NCBI RefSeq assembly: GCF_036227405.1
Contig: NZ_CP109474.1
Location: 1-64,000, forward strand
Direction: 5' to 3'
Source of the DNA: Streptomyces sp. NBC_01460
GTDB lineage: Bacteria; Actinomycetota; Actinomycetes; Streptomycetales; Streptomycetaceae
Length of the DNA: 64,000 bases
This document shows positions 20,953 to 29,731 of the stretch, one piece after another. Every line of letters begins with the position of its first letter. The first letter of the stretch is position 1. Both the position numbers and the translations under genes were made by a program. Under the pieces are notes generated by a model. The model saw only the letters and a program-made list of their open reading frames with translations. It was not told the DNA's origin and did not search any database.

Positions 20953-20999
20953 ACAGAGAGCTACTTGTCACTTCGTGGCAGCTTCGGGAGGACAGGGCC
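20953..20999 (-). repeat. Right terminal inverted repeat (47 bp)
   Basis: Perfect reverse complement of 12120-12166. The transposase promoter should lie between it and the GTG at 20850. Confidence 0.95.
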
Positions 21000-21004
21000 G
21001 ACTC
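21000..21004. repeat. Right target-site duplication GACTC
   Basis: Second copy of the GACTC found at 12115-12119. Removing the insert and one copy restores the split transposase frame. Confidence 0.92.
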
Positions 21005-22877
21005 CGACGCCGACGAGGCATGGCGGGCGATGCTCGTGAACCGGTTCGGCACCGTCCGCCCGTTCTTGAAGTTGCTGGTCAGTGTGGTGGACTTCGACGC
21101 CACTCCGGAGGGCGAGGCCGTGCTGGGCGCGCTGTTGTCGTTGCCGGAGCTGATGGGCCGCAAGAAGGTCGGGCCGGCCGAGATCGACGCCGGCTTGCTC
21201 ACCGGGTCGTGGCGGCGTCTCGTGCTGTCGGCACCACATCTGGAGCCGGGCTCGGTGAACTGGAAGGCGTACACGTTCTGCGTGCTGGAGCACTTGCACC
21301 GGATGCTGCGCAGCAAGCAGGTCTTCGCGAAAAACTCCTCGAAGTGGGGCGACCCGCGGGCGAAGCTGCTGGCCGGTGAGGCATGGAAGCAGGCGAGGCC
21401 GACCGTGCTGGCCTCGCTTAACCTGCCCGGTGAGGCAGGGAAGCACCTAGCGGCGCGGGCCGCGCTGCTGGAGGGCACCTACCGGGAGGTCCCCGCCCGG
21501 GTCCCGGACAACGCGCAGATCGTGTTCGACGACGATGGCCGCCTGCACTTCGCCGCCCTGGAGCCGGAGCCCGAACCGGTCTCCCTGCTGGAGCTGCGGG
21601 CCGCGGTAAACGCGATGCTGCCGAGAGTAGACCTGCCCGAGGTGCTGCTGGAGGTGTTCTCCTGGACCGGCGCCGACCAGGCGTTCACCTCGGTCACCGG
21701 CGGCGAGGCCCGGTTGAAGGACCTGAGCGTCACGATCGCCGCGCTGCTGGTCGCCCACGGCTGCAACGTCGGCTACACCCCGGTGATGGGCGGCGCGGAC
21801 GCGCTGAAGTACGGCAGGTTGTCCCACGTCGACCAGACGTACCTGCGGCTGGCGACCTACCGGGCCGCGAACGCGACCCTCATCGAGCACCAGGCGTCCA
21901 TCGATCTCGCGCAGGCGTGGGGCGGGGGCCTGGTCGCTTCGGTTGACGGGATGCGGTTCGTCGTTCCCGTCCCCAGCGTGTACGCGCGGCCGAACCCCAA
22001 GTACTTCGGGCGCCGGGGCGGCGCGACCTGGCTCAACATGATCAACGACCAGGCCGCAGGACTGGGCGGGAAGGTGGTGGCTGGCACCCCGCGCGACTCC
22101 CTGTACGTGCTGGACGTTCTCTACGACCGCGACGGCGGCAAGCGCCCGGAGATGATCGTCACCGACACCGCGAGCTACAGCGACATCGTGTTCGGCCTTC
22201 TCACCCTGGCCGGGTTCGCCTACGCTCCGCAGCTCGCGGACCTGCCGGACCAGAAGATGTGGCGCATCGACCGCACGGCCGACTACGGCGCCTTCCAGGA
22301 CGCCGCCCGCGGCCGGGTCGACCTCGCCCGCATCGAGCGGCACTGGGAGGACATCCTGCGGATCATCGGCTCCATCCACACCGGAGCCGTCCGCGCCTAC
22401 GACGTCATCCGCATGCTGTCCCGCGACGGACGCCCCACCCCGCTCGGCGACGCGATCGCGCACTACGGGCGGATCGCGAAAACCCTGCACATCCTGCGCC
22501 TGGCCGACGAGCCCGGATACCGCCGCCAGATCAAGGTGCAGGCCAACCTCCAGGAAGGCCGCCACGCGCTCGCCCGGAAGATCTTCCACGGCCGGGCAGG
22601 TCAGCTCTACCAGCGCTACCAGGACGGCATGGAGGACCAGATCGGCGCGCTGGGCCTCGTCCTCAACGCACTCGTACTGTTCAACACCCGCTATATGGAC
22701 GCCGCCGTAGCCCAGCTCCGGAGTGACGGTTTCGAGGTCCGGGACGAGGATCTCGCCCGGCTCTCCCCGTTCGTGCGACATCACATCAACGTGCTCGGCC
22801 GGTACTCCTTCCAGCTCCCCGACCTGCCCGGTGGCCTGCGGCCCCTGCGCGACAAGACGGCCGTGGACGAGCTGTGA
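21005..22877 (+). pseudogene. Outer Tn3-family transposase, C-side fragment
   Basis: About 624 residues continuing the frame interrupted at 12119. It has a middle region ('KVGPAEIDAGLLTGSWRRLV', 'VNWKAYTFCVLEHLHRML') and the DDE catalytic domain: 'ASVDGMRFVVPVPS' (Asp), 'MIVTDTASYSDIVFGL' (Asp) and 'QEGRHALARKIFHGRAGQL' (Glu). The catalytic part seems complete, but without its N-terminus and start it cannot work alone; its frame now begins inside the inner transposon's right repeat. It belongs to a different Tn3 subgroup from the inner transposase. No outer inverted repeat was recognised after 22877. Confidence 0.9.
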
Positions 22878-22961
22878 CGGGGCAGCGGTGGGGTCGGCGC
22901 CGGACGGTGCATCCCTATCGGACCGGGCGCGCGGGCCGGGCTGGACGGAAGGGATCAGGTG

Positions 22962-23516
22962 TCAGCGCGGTACGCCGAGGCCGTCGAGGACGATGCCCAC
23001 GGCCCGGTCGAGTGCCTCGCCTTCGCTGAGGTCCGTGGCGTATGCGAGGGCGCGCAGGAGGAGGGAGACGTCGTCGCCGGTGACGTCGGGGCGCGCGGCG
23101 CCGGCGGCCTGGGCGCGGTGGAGTGCGCCTTCGAGGGCCGCGCGGAAGGCGTCGGCCGCCTCGTTGACCGGCCGGGACAGGCCCTGGCCGTCGTCGTCGT
23201 GCGGGGGCAACAGATCCAGCAGGGTCATCTTCACCGGCCCGGCCGCCGCGAGGGACCTCATCAGGGAGGCGAAGGCTTTTCCGGGGTCCTGGCTTTCGGC
23301 GAGCGCCAGCACCTGGGTGGTCAGCTTCTCCAGGTAGCGGCACGCGGTGGCCTCGATGAGGTCCTGCTTGGTGGCGAAATTCCGGAAGACGGTGGCGATG
23401 CTGACCCCGGCCCGCTGCGCGACCTCATCGGTGGAGGCGGCGGCCCCCTTCTCGGCGAACACATGCTCGGCGGCCAGCAGGACCTTCTCCCTGTTGGCGG
23501 CTCCGTCGCGGCGCAT
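22962..23516 (-). CDS. TetR-family repressor
   Basis: A 184-residue TetR protein: N-terminal HTH 'REKVLLAAEHVFAEKGAAASTDEVAQRAGVSIATVFRNFATKQDLIEA', then a helical ligand domain ('RALAYATDLSEGEALDRAVGIVLDGLG'). The ATG at 23516 is preferred to one six codons upstream because it lies 19 bp from the perfect operator palindrome. It is divergent from the flavin hydroxylase at 23753, which it most likely represses together with itself. The inducer is probably an aromatic or phenolic compound (inference from the neighbour). Confidence 0.9.
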   Translation of the reverse strand: MRRDGAANREKVLLAAEHVFAEKGAAASTDEVAQRAGVSIATVFRNFATKQDLIEATACRYLEKLTTQVLALAESQDPGKAFASLMRSLAAAGPVKMTLLDLLPPHDDDGQGLSRPVNEAADAFRAALEGALHRAQAAGAARPDVTGDDVSLLLRALAYATDLSEGEALDRAVGIVLDGLGVPR

Positions 23517-23534
23517 ACCCGACCCCTTTTGCAA

Positions 23535-23576
23535 ACGTAGTGGACACTACGTATGATGCGTAGTGGATACTTCGCT
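23535..23576. promoter_or_regulatory. Tandem TetR operators
   Basis: ACGTAGTG-GA-CACTACGT at 23535-23552 is a perfect 8+2+8 palindrome. A second, imperfect copy GCGTAGTG-GA-TACTTCGC lies at 23559-23576, centre-to-centre 24 bp. Both are between the TetR start and the divergent hydroxylase. Two in-phase sites suggest cooperative binding. Confidence 0.75.
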
Positions 23577-23752
23577 TGAGGGTAGGGGGTCTCGCCCCGC
23601 TGCGCCAAACGCGCGGGACGCCCCATGTCCGGCGATCGCCCTGAACAGAACGGGCCGATGAGCGCACAGCCCTCCCAACCGCAGGCCCTCAGGGCGCCGG
23701 CGTGGTAACGGCCCTCCCCACGGGCCAGCAGAAAACACAAGGAGAATCAACC

Positions 23753-24934
23753 ATGGCCGTAACGGACGAGAACACCACTGTCGTGATCGTGGGCTCGGGT
23801 GTCGCCGGGCTCGCCCTCGGCAACTTCCTCCTGCGCAGCGGGATCGACTGCGTGGTACTGGAGCGGCACAGCCGCGAGTACGTCGAGCAGCGCCAGCGGG
23901 CGGGGGTCATCGACCCCAGGGCCGCGCGCATGTTCCGTGCGTGGGGCCTGGAGGACCGGGTCCTCGACGGCGCCCCCTTCGCGCCGGTGCTGAACTTCCG
24001 CGTCGACGGCGAGACGCGGCCCTTCCAGTACGTGACCGACGACCACGTCGACGGACGCTTCTGCCCCCAGCAGGTCCTCGTGCGCAACCTCATCGACGTC
24101 TTCGTCAGCGACGGCGGCGACCTCCGTTTCGAAGCCGAGGACGTCGAACTGGAGGACCTCACCGGCCCCCGGCCCCAGGTGCGCTACCGCGACAGCACGG
24201 GCGTGACGCGGACCATCACCTGCGACTTCGTCGCCGGCTGCGACGGAGACCACGGTGTCAGCCGGGCGAGCATCCCCGACAACGTACTCACCCGCCAGTC
24301 CCACGAGTACGGGTACGCCTGGCTGACCGTACTGGCCGACGCCCCCGCCAACCACCAGTCCATGATGGCGATCCACGACCGGGGATTCGCCGGCCAGTTC
24401 GCCCGCGGCCCCCAGGCCAGCCGCTTCTACCTCCAGTGCCCGCTGGACACTGCCGTCGAGGAGTGGACGGACGACCAAATCTGGGAAGAGATCGAGGCAC
24501 GCTTCGGCGAACCGGTCACCGCGAAGGGACCCATCACCAGCAAGACGCTGGTGCCGCTGCGCAGCGTGGTCTACGACCCGATGAGCTACGGCCGCCTGTA
24601 CCTGCTCGGTGACGCCGCGCACATCGTGCCGCCCATGAGCGCCAAGGGCATGAACCTGGCGCTGCACGACGCCGACGTGTTCGCCACGGCCGTCCTGAAG
24701 CAGGTCAAGGAGCAGGACGCGGGCCCGCTGGAGGCGTACTCCGCCACCTGCCTGAAGCACGTGTGGAACTACCAGGCGTACGCCGCATGGTTCACCGACC
24801 TCATGCACGACGCGGGAGACGTCTCCTACCACGGCGAGTTCCGGCGCAGCCTCGCACGCGCCGAGTTCGAACGCCTCTACGACTCCGAGACCGCCAACCG
24901 GCTCTTCGGCGAGTTCCTGACCGGCCTGAACTGA
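23753..24934 (+). CDS. FAD-dependent aromatic hydroxylase (PobA-like)
   Basis: This 393-residue class A flavin monooxygenase resembles 4-hydroxybenzoate 3-monooxygenase along its length. It has FAD motif 'VGSGVAGLALGNFLLRSGIDCVVLER', 'QRAGVIDPRAARM', the DG motif 'DFVAGCDGDHGVSRASIP', the substrate-side 'ASRFYLQCPL', and 'GRLYLLGDAAHIVPPMSAKGMNLALHDADV'. It would hydroxylate a phenolic acid or polyketide phenol using NAD(P)H and O2. AAGGAG precedes the ATG. Divergent TetR control and a strong terminator make it a single-gene unit. Whether it tailors the PKS product 14 kb away or degrades an aromatic is open. Confidence 0.88.
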   Translation: MAVTDENTTVVIVGSGVAGLALGNFLLRSGIDCVVLERHSREYVEQRQRAGVIDPRAARMFRAWGLEDRVLDGAPFAPVLNFRVDGETRPFQYVTDDHVDGRFCPQQVLVRNLIDVFVSDGGDLRFEAEDVELEDLTGPRPQVRYRDSTGVTRTITCDFVAGCDGDHGVSRASIPDNVLTRQSHEYGYAWLTVLADAPANHQSMMAIHDRGFAGQFARGPQASRFYLQCPLDTAVEEWTDDQIWEEIEARFGEPVTAKGPITSKTLVPLRSVVYDPMSYGRLYLLGDAAHIVPPMSAKGMNLALHDADVFATAVLKQVKEQDAGPLEAYSATCLKHVWNYQAYAAWFTDLMHDAGDVSYHGEFRRSLARAEFERLYDSETANRLFGEFLTGLN

Positions 24935-25000
24935 GCCCCCACCTCCTGGCCGAGTAAGCAGAGTTTGCAGGTCTGAGCAGCCGGGCCTCCAGCCTCTGCC

Positions 25001-25058
25001 ACCAGCACCTGCGGGGGCCGGAACGGGGAAACCCGTTCCGGCCCCCGCAGGTGCTGGT
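25001..25058 (+). terminator. 27-bp perfect hairpin with GAAA loop
   Basis: Arms 25001-25027 and 25032-25058 (starting ACCAGCACCTGCGGGGGCCG) pair without mismatch around a GAAA tetraloop, 66 bases after the hydroxylase stop. Being palindromic, it would also stop minus-strand transcripts leaving the integrase fragment at 25096. Confidence 0.85.
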
Positions 25059-25095
25059 CATGAACACCGTGCCGTGACGGTTCGGTGGCGCAGCT

Positions 25096-25657
25096 TCATC
25101 CGCTGCTGCCTCCCGGAGCGAGCAGACTGGTCAGTTCCGCGATTGCCTCTGCAGAGGGCTTGAAGTATCGGCGCACGTTCTCCGGCTTCTTGTGCCTCGA
25201 CTTCGCCATCAGCATCAGCAGCGACGCCCCCTGCTCCCCCAGATGGGTCAGAGCGGAATGGCGGTACTCGTGCAAGTCCCAGCCGGTACCGGGCCCCCGC
25301 ACAGCCGTGTGCTCATCCAGCAGTGCACGGGCCTGGCCGTAGGAGAGGCGGGCCAGACCGGTGTCCGGGCATACGTCACGCGGGTTGACGACCTTCCCCG
25401 GACCGGGGCGGCGGTGGGTGACGAACACCGGGCCCCGGGACCGGCCGCGCAGCAGGCGGGGCAGAAGCCGGGCTGTACCAGCGTCCCAGTAAACGGTCTC
25501 CAGCACGAAGTCCTCACGCGCCTGGCCCCGGCGTCGGGCCTTGCTCCGGGCGCCCTTGGCCTTGACCGAACAGCGGCGGCCACCGAGGTCCAGGTCCTCG
25601 ATGTTCACGCCGAGGACCTCCTCCGTGCGGGCGGCGGTCTCATACACCAGCAGCGCC
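25096..25657 (-). pseudogene. Tyrosine recombinase, catalytic-domain fragment
   Basis: About 187 residues with the full set of catalytic residues: Arg in '[11 protein letters not shown]', '[15 protein letters not shown]' (HxxR), a later His in 'SRHKKPEN' and the Tyr in 'VRRYFKP'. The N-terminal arm and core-binding domain are missing. Recognisable sequence ('[10 protein letters not shown]') begins at about 25657, where an RHS gene fragment starts in the opposite direction. The joint looks like the end point of an integration or deletion. Without its DNA-binding half it should be inactive. Confidence 0.75.
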
Positions 25658-25658
25658 G

Positions 25659-27927
25659 ACTACCAGTGCTTTGCCTACGACGCGCAGCGACGTCTGACCG
25701 AAGCCTGGACTCCGACCAGCAACGACTGCGCGACAGCCAGCCGCACCCAGTCCAACATCGGCGGCGCAGCTCCGTACTGGACGAGCTACACCTACAACAG
25801 CTCCGGTCAGCGCGACACCGAAACCACCCACACCGCCGCCGGGAGCAAGACCACCACCCACACCTACGGCACGAGCACAGGGCAGCCGCACCCGCTGGTC
25901 AAGACCACGGGAGCAACCACCGCCGCCTACACCTACGACCTGACCGGTAACACACTCACCCGCCCAGGCACCCAGGCCACTCAGACCCTGGCCTGGAACG
26001 CCGAGGGCGAACTGGCCACCACCACGGAGCCGGCCGCGGGCGCCAAGCCCGCTCTCGGCACCAACTACCTCTACGACGCCGACGGCGAACTCCTCATCCG
26101 CCGCGCCACCGGAGACGGTGACACCGTCCTCTACCTCGGCACCACCGAGGTACGTCTCGCCGCCAAGGGCACGGCAAAGACAGTCACCGGGACCCGCTAC
26201 TACAGCGCTGTCGGCCAGACCATCGCAGTCCGCACGGCGACGTCCGGCACCGCCGGCAGCAAGCTCAACTTCCTCGCCGCCGACCACCACGGCACCAGCA
26301 GCATCGCCACCGACGCCACCACTCAGGCCGTCACCAAGCGATACAGCACCCCCTTCGGGGACATGCGTGGAGACAGCGCGGCTGCCTGGCCCGACGACAA
26401 GGCATTCCTCGGCAAACCTGCAGACGCCACAACCGGCCTCACCCACATCGGCGCCCGCGAATACGACCCGAAGTTGGGTCAGTTCATCAGCGTCGACCCC
26501 GTACTGAGTCTCGAACAACACCAATCTCTCAACGGCTACGCCTATGCCAACAACAATCCCGTCACCACCTCCGACCCGACAGGTCTGCGAGTCGACGATG
26601 GATCAGGTGGAAGAGGACCCACTTACTTCGACGGCTGGTTCGAAGAGGAAGAGGAGCCAAAGAAGTCCGGTGACAAGAGCGGCACAGCCGGCAGCAACAA
26701 CACCGGAAGCAACAACACTGGCAGCAGCGGGGGCGGCGGTGGCGGTGGCGGTGGCAAGAGCAGCTGCAACAGCTGGCTCTCCGTATGCGGTCTAGCCACA
26801 GCGTGGAATAACACAACCGACTTTGTAGCCGACAACAAAGTCTTCATCGCGACAGTCGTCACAGAGGTCGTGGTCACTGGAGCCTGCTACGCCGCTGCGG
26901 GAGGTGGGGCGGCGGCGACAGGAGGCGCCAGCCTCGCGCTGGCCGCGGGATGCGGAGCCCTAGGAGGTGCGGCCGCATCAGCCATCGGCAACGCCATGAC
27001 TCCCGAAGCGGACCACAGTGCCACGGGGCAGCTCACCGATATGGCCGAAGGCGCCATTTGGGGAGCGGCCGGAAGCGTCACCATGGCAGGCGCCGCCAAG
27101 AAGCTGATCGGGTGCCACAGTTTCCTCCCTGGAACGGGGGTCCTGCTCGCCGATGGAACCCACAGGGCCATTGAAGATGTGCAGGAAGGTGACGATGTTG
27201 TCACAACAGACGTAGAAACCGGAAAGACCACCACCAAGGACGTCGCGTCCACGATCACCACGATCGGGGACAAGGACTTCACTGACATAACCATTCGCGT
27301 CGGCGATGACTACTCTCCTCCATCACCGCCACAGACACTCACCCGTTTTGGATACCAGAGCTCAAGAAATGGGTACCTGCGGGAGATATCCAGGTCGGTG
27401 AATGGCTGCACACGAGCGAGGGTCAGCGCGTCCAGGTCACAGCTATACGCAGCTACACCCAGCCTCAGCGCACGTACGACCTCACGATCGCAGACATCCA
27501 CGCGTACTATGTGCTAGCTGGTGCCACGCCAATACTGGTTCACAACTGCAACGTATTGCTGAGTCAGAGGGAGGCGAATACGCTGCGCGTCGGTCCTCAT
27601 GCCGATGAGTCGGTGCCTGCAACCGGGCCGGTCGTTACCTCGGAGCAGAGTGGGGCCATGCAGGGAAGGCCATGCCACTCCTGCGGTGGGAACAGTCCGA
27701 CTATGACTGGTGACCACCAGCCGTCTACTGGAATTGGACCGACGAGTCTTCCGCGCAGCCTGTTTCCTCACTGTGAAACGTGCAGTGATACTCAGGCGGT
27801 TGCTGTATCGAAAGCCCAGCAGATGCTGCGCAATCACGGCTATCACGATCCCACGTTTGCGGGGCTGCCAGGGATTCCGAGTTCAGCTGAGAAGCTAGCG
27901 GAGCTACTGCCAGGCCATACGCGGTAG
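25659..27927 (+). pseudogene. RHS-Hint-nuclease polymorphic toxin, 5'-truncated and frameshifted
   Basis: The frame opens inside RHS/YD repeats ('YQCFAYDAQRRLTEAW', 'YLYDADGELLIRR') and runs through the core-end motif ('LTHIGAREYDPKLGQFISVDPV'), a Gly-rich linker, a hydrophobic stretch and a Hint autoprotease start ('CHSFLPGTGVLLADGTHRAIEDVQEGDDVV'). Near 27311-27319 a duplicated TC dinucleotide shifts the frame; the Hint end ('THPFWIPELKKWV', 'YYVLAGATPILVHNC') continues in another frame to 27927. The last ~100 residues are a Cys-rich nuclease-like toxin ('CHSCGG', 'TGDHQPSTG', 'HCETCSDTQ'). The 5' end is cut at the integrase fragment, so there is no export or start. Confidence 0.85.
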
Positions 27928-28005
27928 TAGGGTCAGAGTGCGCCCGGTTGGCGATGGCGCTGACCGGGCACACCATCAAACTCAGATTGGGTAGTTGGCG
28001 GAGAA

Positions 28006-28764
28006 ATGCTCATTGGTAGTGCCGAGCTTTACTTGAACCATCGCGTGATCCGAATTGGATCGACAGCCCCGCCGGAGGAGGTTCTGGCGCTGGCCGGTGC
28101 GCCATTGGTGGCGTCTCGGAGTCACGTCCAGATCGCCGCACGTGCGCAGGTGGGACTGGTCCGGGTCAGGCTGTGGAACAGGGCTGGCCCGGCCGAGGGC
28201 AGCGTCCTGTTCGACGGAGACCTGGTGCTCGACGACGGGGCCATCGGAGTCGGCGACATCCTCGGCGTGTCACGTTTCGTGCAGAACGTCGGGGATGCTG
28301 GCGTGCATCGCATCCGAGTCGCTGTCGATGACCCCGGGATTGCTTCCCGTGTCGACGTAGTTATCGATTCCGGACGAGACGGGCAAGCACTGACAAGCGT
28401 GGACGGTTACCCGCTGCCCCAGTTTGTAGTAGCCGATAATTTCAATCTCGGTAAGTCTGATGAAGTCGGACTGATTCTTTCGGCTCACGATATGCCGCAC
28501 AACCGCCTTGCCGCCTCGTTTAAGGTGATCAAGCTGGCCTCGGAGTCAGATCCTTTGGACCGCGTAGAAATTCTCAGGAAATTTCGAATGCGCATGGTCT
28601 GCGAGTGGCTTAGGTGGCTCGCCCCCGTGGCCTCTGCGGATGCAGTGTCTGCGATGGCCCGTTACATGTCCGAACGTCTGGATGGAACGGCGATGGTAGG
28701 TCTCGACCACGCTTCAGCAGAGCTCGCTGCGGATGTACTTGCCCAGCTGTCCGGTGACCGCTAG
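28006..28764 (+). CDS. Candidate immunity protein for the RHS nuclease toxin
   Basis: A 252-residue cytosolic-looking protein without signal peptide, directly after the RHS toxin end (78 bases), where immunity genes usually sit. I recognise no domain. The first ~130 residues are beta-rich ('VGLVRVRLWNRAGPAEGSVLFDGDLVLDDG'); the last ~100 are helical ('EILRKFRMRMVCEWLRWLAPVASADAVSAMARYM'). Codon use is less GC-biased than in housekeeping-like neighbours, typical of toxin-immunity DNA. ATG with GGCGGAG upstream. The role rests on position only. It may persist as an orphan immunity gene after toxin decay. Confidence 0.5.
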   Translation: MLIGSAELYLNHRVIRIGSTAPPEEVLALAGAPLVASRSHVQIAARAQVGLVRVRLWNRAGPAEGSVLFDGDLVLDDGAIGVGDILGVSRFVQNVGDAGVHRIRVAVDDPGIASRVDVVIDSGRDGQALTSVDGYPLPQFVVADNFNLGKSDEVGLILSAHDMPHNRLAASFKVIKLASESDPLDRVEILRKFRMRMVCEWLRWLAPVASADAVSAMARYMSERLDGTAMVGLDHASAELAADVLAQLSGDR

Positions 28765-28837
28765 TAGATGTTGCGCTGCTAGGGATCGTGACCAGTAGCA
28801 AACTTTAGCCCACGGGACAGCCCTCAGCGTGTAAGAT

Positions 28838-28875
28838 CCGCGGTCCCTTCAGATTCATTCCTGGAGGGACCGCGG
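28838..28875 (+). promoter_or_regulatory. Hairpin overlapping a ribosome site
   Basis: CCGCGGTCCCT (28838-28848) pairs with AGGGACCGCGG (28865-28875). The right arm contains most of the GGAGGG (28863-28868) that would serve the GTG at 28877. It may be a terminator of the upstream gene or a structure that hides the ribosome site. Confidence 0.45.
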
Positions 28876-28876
28876 G

Positions 28877-29113
28877 GTGTCCGACAAGAACCGTCGGAGC
28901 ACAAGCGGGCGGATCGTCGCTGCCGTCAAGCTGGTCGGCCGGCTTGGCAGGAGGGGGAGGGTGCGGCAACAGCATCGCAGGCGACCGGAGATGCTGACAG
29001 ACAAGTGCACTCGGCCTCGGACGGCTACCCCTTCTTCGCCCACCCCAAGTAACGGAGCCGCATCGAACAGATGGCCCGCGTTACATAACTCCTCTCACGA
29101 AGGCCACCGCTAA
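28877..29113 (+). CDS. Small basic hypothetical protein
   Basis: A 78-codon frame from a GTG placed 8 bases after GGAGGG. The product is Arg/Ser-rich ('SDKNRRSTSGRIVAAVKLVGRLGRRGRVRQQHRRR') and then low-complexity, so only the first ~35 codons look protein-like. It may be the start of a decayed longer gene. Apart from this, 28765-29191 holds nothing recognisable. Confidence 0.25.
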   Translation: MSDKNRRSTSGRIVAAVKLVGRLGRRGRVRQQHRRRPEMLTDKCTRPRTATPSSPTPSNGAASNRWPALHNSSHEGHR

Positions 29114-29191
29114 CGCAGCATCAGGCGGGGCCGTCCTGCGGACACCCACCTATAATTTCCCTTGTACGAGGCTGCTTCGCTGGGAGGGATC

Positions 29192-29731
29192 ATGAGGAAC
29201 GAGGGGGATGGGCGTCCGCTGCTCCTGCTCGATGTGGACGGTCCTCTGAATCCGTACGACGCCCCGCCGCACAGGCGGCCTGCGGGCTACAGCACGCACC
29301 GCATGCGCCCGACCGGGTGGGAGAACCCGTGGGACAAACCCCTGCGGGTCTGGCTCAACCACGACCACGGAGCGAGCCTGCTGGCGTTGCCCTACGAGCT
29401 GGTGTGGGCGACGACATGGAAGAGCGAGGCGAACGAATGGATCGGCCCACACCTCGGCCTGCCCACTATCCCCTTCGTCGACTGGCCTACCATGACGCCG
29501 CAGAGTGATGCCCGACTGCACTGGAAGACAAGGGCGTTGGTCGCATACGCCGACGGACGTCCCTTCGCCTGGGTGGACGATGAACTGGGCCCCGAAGACC
29601 GCGAATGGGTCCAGGAGAACCACGACGCTCCGGCACTCCTGCACTGGGTGGACCCGCGTCTGGGCCTTATGCCCGAGGACTTCGGAGCGCTGACGCAGTG
29701 GGCAGCAGGGCCCGGGCAGGTGGCGGCGTGA
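29192..29731 (+). CDS. HAD-like hydrolase-domain protein
   Basis: The 179-residue product begins with the HAD motif I 'PLLLLDVDGPLNPYD' and later has 'LVWATTWKSEANEW' (motif II Thr) and 'PFAWVDDELGPEDREW' (motif IV acidic pair). This is a compact form common in Streptomyces and of unknown substrate. ATG at 29192 with GGGAGGG 5 bases upstream. Its TGA overlaps the GTG start of the recombinase that follows, so the two are translated together. A link to phosphatase action on nucleotides is possible but not shown. Confidence 0.75.
   Translation: MRNEGDGRPLLLLDVDGPLNPYDAPPHRRPAGYSTHRMRPTGWENPWDKPLRVWLNHDHGASLLALPYELVWATTWKSEANEWIGPHLGLPTIPFVDWPTMTPQSDARLHWKTRALVAYADGRPFAWVDDELGPEDREWVQENHDAPALLHWVDPRLGLMPEDFGALTQWAAGPGQVAA

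Larger units (their letters stand above)
12120..20999. mobile_element. Complete Tn3-family transposon with biosynthetic cargo (8880 bp)
   Basis: The boundaries are set by 47-bp perfect inverted repeats (12120-12166 and 20953-20999; outermost bases GGCCCTGTCCTCCCGAAGC) flanked by GACTC direct repeats. Inside are a serine resolvase at the left end and a full-length DDE transposase at the right end, both minus strand. Between them lie plus-strand cargo genes: SGNH hydrolase, ABM monooxygenase, SAM methyltransferase and a MarR regulator. An IS1182-type remnant sits between cargo and transposase. The element inserted into an older Tn3 transposase gene. The ends are longer than the 38 bp usual for the family and lack the canonical GGGG tip. 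It looks intact and potentially mobile. Confidence 0.95.

Noticed and set aside
22878..22961. Right inverted end of the outer Tn3 element
   Set aside because: No sequence here could be paired with a left end, which was probably lost at the LysR joint; I could not support a boundary.
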